Shown piece by piece: positions 33,588 through 43,020 of a DNA stretch of 51,911 nucleotides (position 1 is its first letter; each line of letters begins with the position of its first letter). The position numbers and the translations under genes were made by a program. The stretch lies in contig NZ_LOHG01000004.1 of NCBI RefSeq assembly GCF_022790535.1, positions 90,007 through 141,917 of the forward strand, given 5' to 3'. The notes beneath the pieces were generated by a model that was not told where the DNA came from, searched no databases, and saw only the letters and a list, made by a program, of their open reading frames with translations. Source of the stretch: Pseudomonas maioricensis (GTDB taxonomy: Bacteria > Pseudomonadota > Gammaproteobacteria > Pseudomonadales > Pseudomonadaceae).

Positions 33588-33678
33588 CTGTAGGAGTGAG
33601 CTTGCTCGCGATTCGGTCATTGGATCGACGAGTTTATCGCCAGGACCGACGTGATCGCGAGCAAGCTCACTCCTACAG
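33588..33678. repeat. REPIN, GCTTGCTCGCGAT class
   Basis: Heads CTGTAGGAGTGAGCTTGCTC in perfect inversion; spacer differs from the other two copies. Confidence 0.9.
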
Positions 33679-33740
33679 GTCTTGTGGTTGCTGCATTGCC
33701 CCAGACAGAAAAGCATCCCAGTCCGATGATGCGATAGCCA

Positions 33741-34142
33741 TCAAGCAACCCGCCTGGCAACCAGAAACCCCACCGTACCCGCCACCGCCGATGCAAACGT
33801 GCCCCACGCCAGATCCACCAACGCCAACTGCGCAGGCCAGCCTTGCAGCGTGGCCCAGTTGGTCAGGTCATAGGTGCCATAAGCCACCAGCCCCGTTAGC
33901 GCACTGCGCTTGGCGGCATGGCTGACGCTGTCGCGACGCAGCCCCGACAGCACCGCCAGCACGAGCAGGCCAAAGGCGTACAGCAAGTAAAACACCACAG
34001 CCGGTGCAATTACCGGCTTGTCGAGCATCAAAGGCCCCAACCAGGCCCGGTAGCTTGGCCCCATCAACACGCCCAGCCAGATACCGTCCAGAATCAGGAA
34101 TGCCAGCAAGATGCTGAAGTAAGCCGTGAGATTTCTTTTCAT
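33741..34142 (-). CDS. DUF2177-family membrane protein (133 aa)
   Basis: Four TM helices. DUF2177 features: LDGIWLGVLMGPSYRAWLG in the first loop, AYGTYDLTNWATLQGWP in the third, and DLAWGTFASAVAG in the last. Inner-membrane protein of unknown function. AAGGA lies nine bases before the ATG at 34142. Confidence 0.88.
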   Translation of the reverse strand: MKRNLTAYFSILLAFLILDGIWLGVLMGPSYRAWLGPLMLDKPVIAPAVVFYLLYAFGLLVLAVLSGLRRDSVSHAAKRSALTGLVAYGTYDLTNWATLQGWPAQLALVDLAWGTFASAVAGTVGFLVARRVA

Positions 34143-34259
34143 GGAAGGCGTCCTTGTCTGAGTTGATCCGCATGGCGCGGCACGCCCTGATGAGCATTGA
34201 CGGGTTGGACCCCATGCCAGGCAGGAACGATCCATCGTCCCTGCTTTAACCGATGAACG

Positions 34260-35096
34260 TCAGACCAGCTCGATGCGGTCTGCGTGGATCACGATCTGGC
34301 CTTGCTTGTACAACGCACCAATGGCTTTCTTGAAATTGCCTTTGCTGACGCCGAACAGGTTGCTGATGACCTGCGGATCGCTCTTGTCACTGACAGGCAA
34401 CACGCCGTTGTTTTCCTTCAGCTTGCCGAGGATCTTGCTGTTCAGACTGCTGGCGGCTTGCTCGCCCACCGGCTGAAGGCTCAGACTGATATTGCCGTCT
34501 GTGCGGACTTCCTTGATGTAGCCCTTTTCCTGTTTGCCGGCACGCATGAACTTGAAGACTTCGTTCTTGTGGATCAGGCCCCAGTGCTTGTTATTGATAA
34601 TCGCCTTGAAGCCCATGTCTGTCGCTTCAGCCACCAGCAAGTCCACTTCCTGACCCACGCTGTAACTGGCAGGTGTTTTATCCAGATAACGGTCCAGACG
34701 CGCAGTGGCGGTGATGCGGCGGGTGTGTTTGTCCAGATAGACATGCACCACGCAGTAATCGCCCGCCTGCAGGGTACGCTTCTCTTCCGAGTAAGGCAGC
34801 AGCAGATCCTTGGGCAGGCCCCAGTCAAGGAACACACCTATGCTGTTGACTTCAACCACCTTCAGGCTGGCGAACTCACCGACCTGAACCTTGGGTTTTT
34901 CTGTAGTGGCCAGCAGCTTGTCTTCGCTGTCCAGATAAATGAAAACGTTGAGCCAGTCTTCATCTTCGCTGGGAATATCCTTGGGGATATAACGATTAGG
35001 CAGCAGAATTTCGCCGTCCGCCCCGCCATCCAGATACAGACCGAAGTTAGTGTGTTTAACCACTTGCAAGCTGTTGTAACGCCCGATTAAAGCCAT
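34260..35096 (-). CDS. cvfB: CvfB-type S1 RNA-binding protein (278 aa)
   Basis: Three S1-like OB folds followed by a winged helix: GLYLDGGADGEILLPNRY (S1), FASLKVVEVNSIGVFLDWG (S1), GFKAIINNKHWGLIHKNEVF (S1), and the end FGVSKGNFKKAIGALYKQG (wHTH). This is the architecture of CvfB/YitL, an RNA-binding regulator of virulence genes in Staphylococcus. Role in Pseudomonas unstudied as far as I know. The ATG at 35096 was taken over a TTG two codons upstream; GAGGG lies nine bases before it. Confidence 0.9.
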   Translation of the reverse strand: MALIGRYNSLQVVKHTNFGLYLDGGADGEILLPNRYIPKDIPSEDEDWLNVFIYLDSEDKLLATTEKPKVQVGEFASLKVVEVNSIGVFLDWGLPKDLLLPYSEEKRTLQAGDYCVVHVYLDKHTRRITATARLDRYLDKTPASYSVGQEVDLLVAEATDMGFKAIINNKHWGLIHKNEVFKFMRAGKQEKGYIKEVRTDGNISLSLQPVGEQAASSLNSKILGKLKENNGVLPVSDKSDPQVISNLFGVSKGNFKKAIGALYKQGQIVIHADRIELV

Positions 35097-35467
35097 GTGC
35101 AAATACCCTCATTACGTGGGCGGCATTCTACCCGAGTTTGCGTCCAATGATGCTGGCGTAGAACGGGGTCAGGTTGGCCAGGAAAAAGACTGGAAAAATC
35201 AGCCAATTGCCTCAGGCTGACGAGCCCGGAATACGCTCCATTCGTCAGATGCCAAAGCATTTGAGCGGCCCGACATTCGGATAAACGCACATTCTTCTGC
35301 AAATAACTTATCAATTAAAACAACCGGTTAGCCCGACACCATTAATTATTTAGCCCCTGAACCCCGATAATTATGCGCTGTTTTTAAGGGGATATTTCCC
35401 AAGCAATTGTCAAGCTATTCGTGTACCATTGCTGGCCGTATTAAGTTTATATAGGTTAATGGCAGCC

Positions 35468-35647
35468 ATGCGCGTAAAAGCATCCAACTCGAAAGCAAAG
35501 CCAGCTCCAGCCGTTGAAACGAGCGACTCGATCAACGCCCAGATTGCTGCTTTCCTCAAGTCCGGTGGCGAAATTCAGCAGATTGCCAAAGGCGTCAGCG
35601 GCCAGACTTTCGGCCCGTCCAAACAGATTACCCTCGGCAAGAAGTAA
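35468..35647 (+). CDS. Small basic protein of unknown function (59 aa)
   Basis: Begins MRVKASNSKAKPAP and ends GQTFGPSKQITLGKK, with a predicted helix over INAQIAAFLKSGGEIQQIA. The length, net positive charge and helix suggest a nucleic-acid or ribosome-associated protein, but no family is recognised. ATG at 35459 (three codons earlier) is an alternative; neither has a good ribosome site. The upstream 120 bases are AT-rich and probably promoter. Confidence 0.65.
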   Translation: MRVKASNSKAKPAPAVETSDSINAQIAAFLKSGGEIQQIAKGVSGQTFGPSKQITLGKK

Positions 35648-35678
35648 TTCTTCCCCCGCTCCAGTTGTCGATCTCTTT

Positions 35679-35699
35679 GCGTCTTGGCTCTCAAGACGC
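35679..35699 (+). terminator. Possible hairpin after the 59-aa gene
   Basis: GCGTCTTG and its complement with a five-base loop, 32 bp after the stop. No T-run, so low weight. Confidence 0.35.
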
Positions 35700-35830
35700 C
35701 AGAGCTTGCTAACCTTCGTTGCAACCAGCCGTTTTCAACCTGACTGCCAAAGCCATTGCCTTCCCCATTGCCTAGTTGTCCGGCGACGGGCAGGATGATG
35801 TCTCGAAGCCAGCCTTTGCGGAATGCACGA

Positions 35831-36343
35831 ATGAAGAACTGGATGCTGTTCGGCGCACTGATCTACCTGACGGGTTGCGCATCTCACAACTGCAACACGG
35901 TTCCTGATGACGGCCACCCTTCGGGCAGTGATTGTCGTGCGGAGCACTTGCTGTATCAGAATGACATGCTGCAAGCCAAGTTGTTGATCAGTGAAGCCGA
36001 TCGGGAAAATTACGAGCTGGCTGAAGCGATGTTGCATCGCGCGGGTGTAAATGATGCGTCTGGCGAGGCCGAGTTTTACCTGGCGGTACTATTGATTCGT
36101 CAACAATCGGATCAGCCTCGTGTCATCGAATTGCTTGAAGATGCAGCTGATCAAAAGCATCCGTTGGCTATCGCACTGCTCTCCCAGCAACTCAGCATGA
36201 CCGATCAGAAAAAGTCTGAAGCTTACCGCGCCGAGTACGCAGAACTGGACGTAGCCAAGAGTGGCTACCCCTCTTTCGATCAGGCGTTGGTGGTTATTCG
36301 AGGCTTGATCATCCCGCAGGCTCAGGCGACCGCTTCGAACTGA
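35831..36343 (+). CDS. Lipoprotein with a helical-repeat body (170 aa)
   Basis: Lipobox LTGC at residues 13-16 after a short signal. The mature part is helical, with a TPR/Sel1-like pattern (LAEAMLHRAGVNDASGEAEF and LLEDAADQKHPLAIALLSQQ). Probably a periplasm-facing scaffold or assembly factor; no name. The ATG at 35831 starts the signal directly; upstream codons add a non-signal stretch. Confidence 0.75.
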   Translation: MKNWMLFGALIYLTGCASHNCNTVPDDGHPSGSDCRAEHLLYQNDMLQAKLLISEADRENYELAEAMLHRAGVNDASGEAEFYLAVLLIRQQSDQPRVIELLEDAADQKHPLAIALLSQQLSMTDQKKSEAYRAEYAELDVAKSGYPSFDQALVVIRGLIIPQAQATASN

Positions 36344-36488
36344 TTCTCACGTGGATCGACGAACGGTCTTCGCTCTACGACTTTCGTAGGTATGCTGCGA
36401 GGCTCTAGATCGCGGTTCCCCATGTTTTTCCTGTTGGGCCTTTGGCCATTTCAACCTGCCCCCTCCGTAACATGAAGGAGTGAGCACG

Positions 36489-37214
36489 ATGCTCAATTTT
36501 CGCTATTGCGCGCTTACCGTTAGCGCTTTACTGGTTTGTCAGCACGCATCCGCCCAAGTGATTGAGCGGGAGTTGGGGGATTTCAGCCTGAAATTAGGCA
36601 CCTCGCCGACGCGCAGCATGGCCCAAGGCCTGGTGACGCAGAGCGGCTCGGGCTCATTCCACGGCGGGCTGGACCTGACCCACGACAGCGGTTTCTACTT
36701 TGGCCAATGGTCGCCCAACGTCGGCGTTACGGAAGACAGCACGCTGGAGCTCGACTCTTACATGGGCTTCAAGAAACCTTTCGACCAGACACTTGGCTAT
36801 GAACTGGGCATGATCCGCTACAGCTACCCGGACACCAGCCAGATCGACACCCACGAGTTTTACGCCGGCCTGCGTATCCTCGACAGCCGGGTCGGCGCAG
36901 CCTTCAGCAATGACATTGGCCGACGCGACAGCACCCTGATCGTTGACCTGGGCGGCATCGAACAACTAGGGCTCGGCATACGCATGCAGTACGCCAACCA
37001 TCAGTACGATGCCCCCCAACAAATCTCGGACGGCAGTATCGTAACCAGTTTCAATGACTGGTCGCTGAACCTGTCCCGCCCGTGGCTGGGCATGGACATG
37101 AATCTGATCTACAGCGGCTCCAGCCTGACAGGCAACGACTGCAGCGCGTACAGCGGGCACAACCCCAATTGTGAGGGTACCTTTACCCTCAAGGCCGTGC
37201 GCTCATTCTTCTGA
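36489..37214 (+). CDS. TorF-family outer-membrane porin-like protein (241 aa)
   Basis: Signal peptide ending ASA-QV. The mature protein is a series of amphipathic beta strands with aromatic girdles (HGGLDLTHDSGFYFGQWSPN, ELGMIRYSYPD, EFYAGLRI) ending in Phe-Phe, the C-terminal BAM signal. This fits the TorF/Gcw_chp barrel family of putative porins. AAGGAG lies eight bases before the ATG at 36489, favoured over a GTG three codons earlier. Confidence 0.88.
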   Translation: MLNFRYCALTVSALLVCQHASAQVIERELGDFSLKLGTSPTRSMAQGLVTQSGSGSFHGGLDLTHDSGFYFGQWSPNVGVTEDSTLELDSYMGFKKPFDQTLGYELGMIRYSYPDTSQIDTHEFYAGLRILDSRVGAAFSNDIGRRDSTLIVDLGGIEQLGLGIRMQYANHQYDAPQQISDGSIVTSFNDWSLNLSRPWLGMDMNLIYSGSSLTGNDCSAYSGHNPNCEGTFTLKAVRSFF

Positions 37215-37277
37215 TGCAGTGAACTGCTACTCTTTGGCCCGCTCTACACAAACAGGCAGGTCCACTGAGGAGTCGTT

Positions 37278-38147
37278 ATGCGCACCCCGTACAAAGCCTT
37301 CATTTCGTTGTTGATGGCGCTGTTTATCCTTGGCGGCTGCACGCGCATCGGGCTGGCGTATCGCAATCTGGACATCATCATTCCCTGGTCGCTCAGCGAC
37401 TATCTGGAGATGAATGCCTCACAAAAAGACTGGTTTGACGAGCGCCTCAAAGAACATTTGAGCTGGCACTGCACGACGCAATTGCCCGGTTATCTGGGCT
37501 GGCTGGATCGATTGCAGCGAATGGTCGAGACCAATCAGGTCACCCATGATGGGCTACAGGCCAGGACTGACGAAGCGAAGCTGGCGATTGCGCAGATATC
37601 CCAACAGATAACGCCTTCAGCAGTGGAATTGCTCGCCCAACTGGACGACAAACAAGTGCTGGAGATGCAGAACGCGTTCGCCAAGGACCAGCGCAAACGC
37701 GAGAACGAATTCCTCAAAGAACCACTGCCCAGACAGATCAGTGATCGTGCAGAGCGTATGGAAAAGCGCCTGAGCCCGTGGCTCGGCAAGCTAAACGCGA
37801 CTCAGCAACAACGCATTCAAAGCTGGTCAGAGTCGCTCGGCGAACAGAACCGTGCCTGGCTCGACAATCGCGCGAATTGGCAGAGGCTGTTTGTCGCTAC
37901 GGTTCAGGACCGTAAGGCACCGGACTTCTCCAAAAAGATCGCCAAGCTGTTGCAGGATCGCGAGACCTTCTGGACGCCTGAATATCGCGAGGCTTATGAC
38001 CGTACTGAGCAAGCGGCCATTACATTATTGGTGGACTTGATGGCGCAAAGCACGCCGGAACAGCGCCAACGCCTGCTGGGCAAGATTGCAGATACCAGAA
38101 AGGACTTTACGGATTTGAGCTGTTTGAAGGCGGCTCAGGCAAGCTGA
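37278..38147 (+). CDS. DUF6279-family lipoprotein (289 aa)
   Basis: Lipobox LGGC at residues 18-21. The conserved start after it (TRIGLAYRNLDIIIPWSLSDYL) is typical of DUF6279, a proteobacterial lipoprotein family. The rest is a long helical body with heptad-like stretches (about 90-200) and no catalytic motif. Function unknown. GAGG lies before the ATG. Ends just ahead of a REPIN. Confidence 0.85.
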   Translation: MRTPYKAFISLLMALFILGGCTRIGLAYRNLDIIIPWSLSDYLEMNASQKDWFDERLKEHLSWHCTTQLPGYLGWLDRLQRMVETNQVTHDGLQARTDEAKLAIAQISQQITPSAVELLAQLDDKQVLEMQNAFAKDQRKRENEFLKEPLPRQISDRAERMEKRLSPWLGKLNATQQQRIQSWSESLGEQNRAWLDNRANWQRLFVATVQDRKAPDFSKKIAKLLQDRETFWTPEYREAYDRTEQAAITLLVDLMAQSTPEQRQRLLGKIADTRKDFTDLSCLKAAQAS

Positions 38148-38189
38148 GACAGTCGGGCATGCAACCACTGTCTACCTGCGGATTAGTCA

Positions 38190-38280
38190 CTGTAGGAGTG
38201 AGCTTGCTCGCGATAGCGTTCAGGCAATCACTAAATACATGACTGGACATCTGCTACCGCGAGCAAGCTCACTCCTACAG
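38190..38280. repeat. REPIN, GCTTGCTCGCGAT class
   Basis: Heads CTGTAGGAGTGAGCTTGCTC and mirrored end; the bases next to the spacer differ between arms. Confidence 0.9.
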
Positions 38281-38315
38281 AGATGCGTTTCAATTCAGCG
38301 GCTTGCGGGCATTTC

Positions 38316-38711
38316 TCAAGCAATCTGCGCTTTGGCCGCAACCTCTTCAAAGATCGCCGGATCAAGGGCATCAGCCTGTTCATCCAACACCTGACGCGGG
38401 TGGTCATTGCCCGGGATGCTGCTGTCGATCAGCGCCAGTAACTGTGCGCCGAGCGGCGTCAGGATGAAGTTTTCGCCGTTACCGCCCTCCGCTTCCGGCC
38501 GCGACTGGATGAATCCACGGTCCAGCAGCAGCTTCTCGTATTCACCGGCAATGGCTTTCAGATGGTCCAGATTGCCCACGGGCTCACCTGCGGCAGCCGC
38601 TGCAGCGGCGTGCTCCTCCGCATACTTGCGGGGCTTGAAGGTGTCGTCGGCGCTGTTTTGTACCTCATGCAGCAAGCGTTCAACGAGGTCCCAGTCATAA
38701 GGCTTGTCCAT
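38316..38711 (-). CDS. Possible DUF2513-type small protein (131 aa)
   Basis: Starts DWDLVERLLHEVQNS and has a middle with AIAGEYEKLLLDRGFIQSR and FILTPLGAQLLALID. The layout suggests a winged helix of the DUF2513 kind (phage and bacterial regulators), though the match is by impression. An Ala-rich insert follows residue 33. A GGAGGTAA ribosome site fixes the start and predicts good expression. Confidence 0.7.
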   Translation of the reverse strand: MDKPYDWDLVERLLHEVQNSADDTFKPRKYAEEHAAAAAAAGEPVGNLDHLKAIAGEYEKLLLDRGFIQSRPEAEGGNGENFILTPLGAQLLALIDSSIPGNDHPRQVLDEQADALDPAIFEEVAAKAQIA

Positions 38712-38891
38712 TGTTATTACCTCCAGTCAACGTGGGTAAACGCCCTGACGGCCGCCGGCCTCGGGACATGTTGCTGAAGGTGTGACCCATGTCATCGCTC
38801 ACCGTTCATCACCAGCCTCCCGGCGGTCGCGCTGAACTTTTGCCGAAAATGCTCGCTCCACCGCATAAGCCCAATGAAATCAGAGGCGCTT

Positions 38892-39164
38892 ATGAAAATC
38901 CTGTTGAGTGTGACGGCGGCAATCACTTTGCTGACAGTCGTCCCTGCTTTTGCCTGTACGCCGGACGAGGCGACGGCAAAGCGTGAGCAATTGGCGATGG
39001 AAGTCCAGAAGCTCACCGAGCGAAACCCGACCAAGGCCAAGGAGATCAACGACGAGCTGCAGAGGATGGACCTGAAAAGCGAAGCGGCAGAGCTGCCGGA
39101 CAAATGCCAATTGATTGATCAGCGGCTCAAGGAGTTGAATACGGCGGAGAGGAAGGTGGAGTGA
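38892..39164 (+). CDS. Small exported helical protein (90 aa)
   Basis: Signal peptide ending AFA-CT, then a charged helix pair (ATAKREQLAMEVQKLTERNP, DELQRMDLKSEA) and two Cys (about 22 and 73) that could form a disulfide. No family recognised. GAGG precedes the ATG at 38892. Confidence 0.75.
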   Translation: MKILLSVTAAITLLTVVPAFACTPDEATAKREQLAMEVQKLTERNPTKAKEINDELQRMDLKSEAAELPDKCQLIDQRLKELNTAERKVE

Positions 39165-39180
39165 GTTAAAGCCTGAGCCA

Positions 39181-39265
39181 CCCCGTCAGGCCCTCTCGCC
39201 AACAAGTTGCCTCCCACCCCGATACCGCGTTTTTCGGTAGGAGCGAACTTGTTCGCGAGGAGGCA
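39181..39265. repeat. REP pair with two head classes
   Basis: A CGCCAACAAGTTGCCTCCCA end faces a TAGGAGCGAACTTGTTCGCG head. The arms differ, so it is a mixed pair like those at 10172 and 29030. Confidence 0.6.
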
Positions 39266-39275
39266 GGACATCGGT

Positions 39276-40622
39276 TTATTCAGCCGCAGGCGTCTCTGTC
39301 TTGCGCTTTTTCAGCGGTGCCATGCCGTCTTTGCTGACCAGCGACAGGGCGTCGGTCTTCGGACGGTTGGCTATTTTGCGTTTGGTAGGAGCCTTGGCGC
39401 CGGTTTTCTTCTTGTCGCCTTTGGCGTCGGTCTTTTTCTTCTTCACGCCGACCGCTTTACCTGAAGCCTTGACCTTCTTCGGCCCGCCGTAGCTGCCTTT
39501 GACTTCCTTGATGGTGCGGCGTTCGAAGCTCTGCTTGAGGTAGCGCTCAACGCTGGACATCAGATTCCAGTCACCGTGACAGATCAGCGAAATCGCCAGA
39601 CCTTCTGCACCGGCACGACCGGTACGGCCAATACGGTGCACATAGTCATCGCCGCTGCGTGGCATGTCGAAGTTGATCACCAGATCCAGGCCTTCAACGT
39701 CCAGACCACGCGCCGCCACGTCAGTCGCGACCAGCACCTTGGTGCCGCCCTGCTTCAGACGGTCGATGGCAGCCTTGCGGTCCTTCTGATCCTTGTCGCC
39801 GTGCAGCACGAAAGCTTTGTAGTCCAACGCCACCAGACGGCCGTACAGGCGGTCAGCCAAGGCTTTGGTATTGGTGAAGATGATTGCCTTCTGATACGTC
39901 TCATTGGCCAGCAGCCAGTGGACGATCTGCTCTTTGTGGCTGTTGTGATCCGCTGTGATGATCTGCTGACGCGTACCGGAGGCCAGTTCACTGACGCTGT
40001 TAACCTGCAAGTGTTGCGGGTTGTTCAGCACCTTGCCGATCATTTCACGCAGACCTGCGCCACCGGTCGTAGCCGAGAACAGCAAGGTTTGCTGACGGTT
40101 GGCGCACTCATTGGCCAGACGCTCGACGTCTTCGGCAAAGCCCATGTCCAGCATGCGGTCAGCTTCGTCGAGGACCAGCACTTCCACGTTCTTCAGGTCC
40201 AGGTTGCCTGCGTTCAGTTGCTCCAGCAGGCGCCCCGGCGTACCGATGAGAATGTCCGGAACCTTGCGCAGCATTGCGGCCTGAACCTTGAAGTCCTCAC
40301 CGCCAGTGATCAAACCGGATTTGATGAACGTGAACTGCGAGAAACGCTCGACTTCCTTGAGGGTCTGCTGCGCCAGTTCACGGGTCGGCAGCAGGATCAC
40401 GGCACGAATGTCGACGCGAACCTTGGCCGGGCCCATCAGGCGATTGAGGATCGGTAATACGAATGCAGCAGTCTTGCCGCTACCGGTTTGCGCCGTCACC
40501 CGCAGATCACGCCCTTCCAGCGCCAGAGGTATGGCCGCAGCTTGCACTGGCGTCGGCTCGACAAAGTTAAGCTCGGCCACGGCTTTAAGCAGGCGTTCAT
40601 GCAGGGCGAATTGGGAAAACAC
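39276..40622 (-). CDS. DEAD-box RNA helicase with lysine-rich tail (448 aa)
   Basis: All helicase motifs are present: Q motif (FVEPTPVQAAAIP), Walker A AQTGSGKT, PTRELA, TPGR, DEAD, SAT, then ARGLD and HRIGRTGR in the second RecA domain. The last about 80 residues are Lys/Ala-rich and basic, an RNA-anchoring tail. Closest to SrmB/RhlE types; expected in ribosome assembly or RNA decay in the cold. The start is a GTG at 40622 with GAGG eight bases before it; upstream codons give an N-terminus not seen in the family. Confidence 0.93.
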   Translation of the reverse strand: MFSQFALHERLLKAVAELNFVEPTPVQAAAIPLALEGRDLRVTAQTGSGKTAAFVLPILNRLMGPAKVRVDIRAVILLPTRELAQQTLKEVERFSQFTFIKSGLITGGEDFKVQAAMLRKVPDILIGTPGRLLEQLNAGNLDLKNVEVLVLDEADRMLDMGFAEDVERLANECANRQQTLLFSATTGGAGLREMIGKVLNNPQHLQVNSVSELASGTRQQIITADHNSHKEQIVHWLLANETYQKAIIFTNTKALADRLYGRLVALDYKAFVLHGDKDQKDRKAAIDRLKQGGTKVLVATDVAARGLDVEGLDLVINFDMPRSGDDYVHRIGRTGRAGAEGLAISLICHGDWNLMSSVERYLKQSFERRTIKEVKGSYGGPKKVKASGKAVGVKKKKTDAKGDKKKTGAKAPTKRKIANRPKTDALSLVSKDGMAPLKKRKTETPAAE

Positions 40623-40802
40623 GGGTGTTACCTCGACGAAATACAAAAATACGGCGCATAGCGTAACGGTTTCGGGCGCCTGAGCCGAGTTTCTTTACTA
40701 CCAACGGCCGATTTTGTTACGCAATTTGCCAACGTAACCCATTATCAGGGCCATGAATGTTCTAATTGCCGCGCTTTTTTCTTCAGGATTCGCAGACATC
40801 CC

Positions 40803-42074
40803 ATGGATATTCAATCGTTATGGCTTCGCGCTCAGGAACTCTGGGCTGTGCTGGATCAACACCCGATTTTGCATGCCAGCCTCGGGCTGTTGCTGCTGCT
40901 GGTCGTGGCGCTGGTATCGGGGCGTCTGGCGCGCTTTCTGATCCTCCATGCCACGAAAATACTGGGTCGTCAGCCCGCGCTGCACTGGGTCAATGATTTA
41001 CGCCACAACAAGGTCTTTCACCGACTGGCGCAGATGGTCCCTTCGCTGATCATCCAGTTTGGCTTGAATCTGGTGCCTGACCTCAGCAAAACCGGTCAGA
41101 ACGTCATCGGCAACATCGCCCTGGCCTTCACCATTCTGTTCATGACGCTGGCCGTGGGGACGCTGCTCAACGCGCTGCTCGATATCTATGCCCGCACCAC
41201 TCACGCCCGCACACGCTCGATCAAGGGCTACGTGCAACTGGCGAAGATGATTCTGTATATCTTTGCCGCGATCATCATTGTCGCGACCCTGATCGACCGC
41301 TCGCCGCTGTTGCTGCTCTCGGGTCTGGGTGCCATGTCGGCAGTGATTCTGTTGGTCTACAAGGACACGCTGCTCTCATTCGTTGCCAGCGTGCAACTGA
41401 CCAGCAACGACATGCTGCGGGTCGGCGACTGGATCGAAATGCCGCAAGTCGGTGCCGATGGTGACGTGGTGGATATCACCCTGCACACGGTCAAGGTGCA
41501 AAATTTCGACAAAACCATCGTTTCTATCCCCACTTGGCGCCTGATGTCCGAGTCGTTCAGAAACTGGCGCGGCATGCAGCAATCCGGTGGACGGCGCATC
41601 AAACGCAGCCTGTTTATCGACGCCAGCGGTGTGCGCTTCGTGCGCGACGATGAGGAGTTGCAACTGAGTCAGGTCCACCTGCTCACCGACTACATCAGCC
41701 GCAAACAGGCCGAACTGCTGGCCTGGAATCAGGCTCAAGGTAACGTGGCAGCCCTGTCAGCCAACCGCCGACGCATGACCAACATCGGCACCTTTCGCGC
41801 GTACGCCCTGGCCTACCTGAAGAGTCATCCCGATATCCACCCGGACATGACCTGCATGGTCCGCCAGCTGGAAGCTACGTCCCAGGGCGTACCGCTGGAA
41901 ATCTACTGCTTTACCCGCACCACCGTCTGGGCAGAATACGAGCGCATTCAGGGCGATGTTTTCGATTACCTGCTGGCGGTACTGCCGGAGTTCGGGCTAG
42001 GGGTTTATCAGCAGCCGAGCGGGTCGGATATGCGGGCGGGGTTGGCGGGACATGCTGAAACGACGACGCTTTGA
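40803..42074 (+). CDS. Mechanosensitive channel, YbdG/MscM type (423 aa)
   Basis: About five membrane helices in the first 190 residues, then the MscS beta domain (VGDWIEMPQVGADGDVVDIT) with the pore helix before it (ALLLLSGLGAMSAVILLVYK-like region). The C-terminal part has the insertion typical of E. coli YbdG (ISRKQAELLAWNQAQGN, then RAYALAYLKSHPDIHPD). Opens under membrane tension on osmotic downshift. Transcribed alone, divergent from the helicase gene, and ended by the terminator at 42087. Confidence 0.9.
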   Translation: MDIQSLWLRAQELWAVLDQHPILHASLGLLLLLVVALVSGRLARFLILHATKILGRQPALHWVNDLRHNKVFHRLAQMVPSLIIQFGLNLVPDLSKTGQNVIGNIALAFTILFMTLAVGTLLNALLDIYARTTHARTRSIKGYVQLAKMILYIFAAIIIVATLIDRSPLLLLSGLGAMSAVILLVYKDTLLSFVASVQLTSNDMLRVGDWIEMPQVGADGDVVDITLHTVKVQNFDKTIVSIPTWRLMSESFRNWRGMQQSGGRRIKRSLFIDASGVRFVRDDEELQLSQVHLLTDYISRKQAELLAWNQAQGNVAALSANRRRMTNIGTFRAYALAYLKSHPDIHPDMTCMVRQLEATSQGVPLEIYCFTRTTVWAEYERIQGDVFDYLLAVLPEFGLGVYQQPSGSDMRAGLAGHAETTTL

Positions 42075-42086
42075 CAACAGCAGACA

Positions 42087-42108
42087 TGGCCAGCTCCAGG
42101 GCTGGCCA
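42087..42108 (+). terminator. Terminator after the mechanosensitive channel gene
   Basis: TGGCCAGC and its complement with a six-base loop, then CTTTTG. Lies between convergent genes (stops 42074 and 42124). Confidence 0.7.
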
Positions 42109-42123
42109 CTTTTGTCGCGGGGA

Positions 42124-43020
42124 TCACATTTTAAAACTGGCAGCGGACGCATCACCGATCAAAGCCTGCTCGACGGGAGCATAGAGACTGCGAATATGAG
42201 CCACAAGAAATGCCCAGAACGCAGGATCATTCACCGTTTGTAGAACCAACTGCGAAGGCAAAAAGCGGGTCATCTCCTTGCGAAAATCGGTCGCCACCGC
42301 CGGATCGTTATCCAGCAAATCCATACGCTCTTTGAGCAAGGTCAAAAAAGCTGCTACTTCGCACTTATGGTCGTGCAACTTATTGCCTATCAATGCGAAT
42401 GCCGGGATTACGCTCTGCTGACGTAACCAGACCATATCCCACAAATCGCGGTTTTTGATTCTGTTGGGACGCAGAGCAAAAGCCACGATTTTGTCGGCGT
42501 AGATTTCTTCCCGTGTCTCGGCCTGAAGTATCAACCCACTGGTGCCCATGTCGACACCGTACGGATTGAGCAGCAGCATTGGCTGGGGCTGATAGCTGGG
42601 GATTGAGCACACATCGATGTTGATACGCTGGGCAGGCAAGTCCTTGCGTCCAGGCCTTGTCTGGATTTTCAGCTTCCAGGTATCAACATTGCTCTCTTCG
42701 CGAACAGGCTCACTGATCTGTACCTCAAGTCCATATTTGGCTTCAAGGCTTGAGACAAGTACCCGCGCCAGTTCGGCCAGACTTTGGCGGCTGAAATCGG
42801 CACCGCCAGTAAAGTCCAGATCCTCACTTAAACGATTCGAACCATAACAGGCGCGAAGGCAGGTCCCGCCAATAAAGGTCAACGTGGCGAGCATCCCGGC
42901 GGAGCTAAGTGCCAGCATGATGTCGTGATGCAATAATTCTTTTTCAACCACCACGCGCAACGGTGCGAGGTCCTGCCTGTTCTTGAGCGCTTCGTTCACC
43001 AACTCGTCAAATAAGCTCAT
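42124..43020 (-). CDS. AbiEii-type nucleotidyltransferase toxin (298 aa)
   Basis: Nucleotidyltransferase of the AbiEii/AbiGii family. Motif GGTCLRACYGSNRLSEDLDF at 51-70 holds the GG(S/T) loop and the metal-binding D67/D69; the later KLKIQTRPGR and DKIVAFALRPNRIKNRDLWD blocks match the family's other conserved parts (the last contains the K-x-x-A...R-x-K-x-R-D-x-x-D signature). Such toxins transfer nucleotides to tRNA or another target and stop growth or block phage. The ATG at 43020 overlaps the 3' end of the antitoxin gene, so the two are coupled. Confidence 0.88.
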   Translation of the reverse strand: MSLFDELVNEALKNRQDLAPLRVVVEKELLHHDIMLALSSAGMLATLTFIGGTCLRACYGSNRLSEDLDFTGGADFSRQSLAELARVLVSSLEAKYGLEVQISEPVREESNVDTWKLKIQTRPGRKDLPAQRINIDVCSIPSYQPQPMLLLNPYGVDMGTSGLILQAETREEIYADKIVAFALRPNRIKNRDLWDMVWLRQQSVIPAFALIGNKLHDHKCEVAAFLTLLKERMDLLDNDPAVATDFRKEMTRFLPSQLVLQTVNDPAFWAFLVAHIRSLYAPVEQALIGDASAASFKM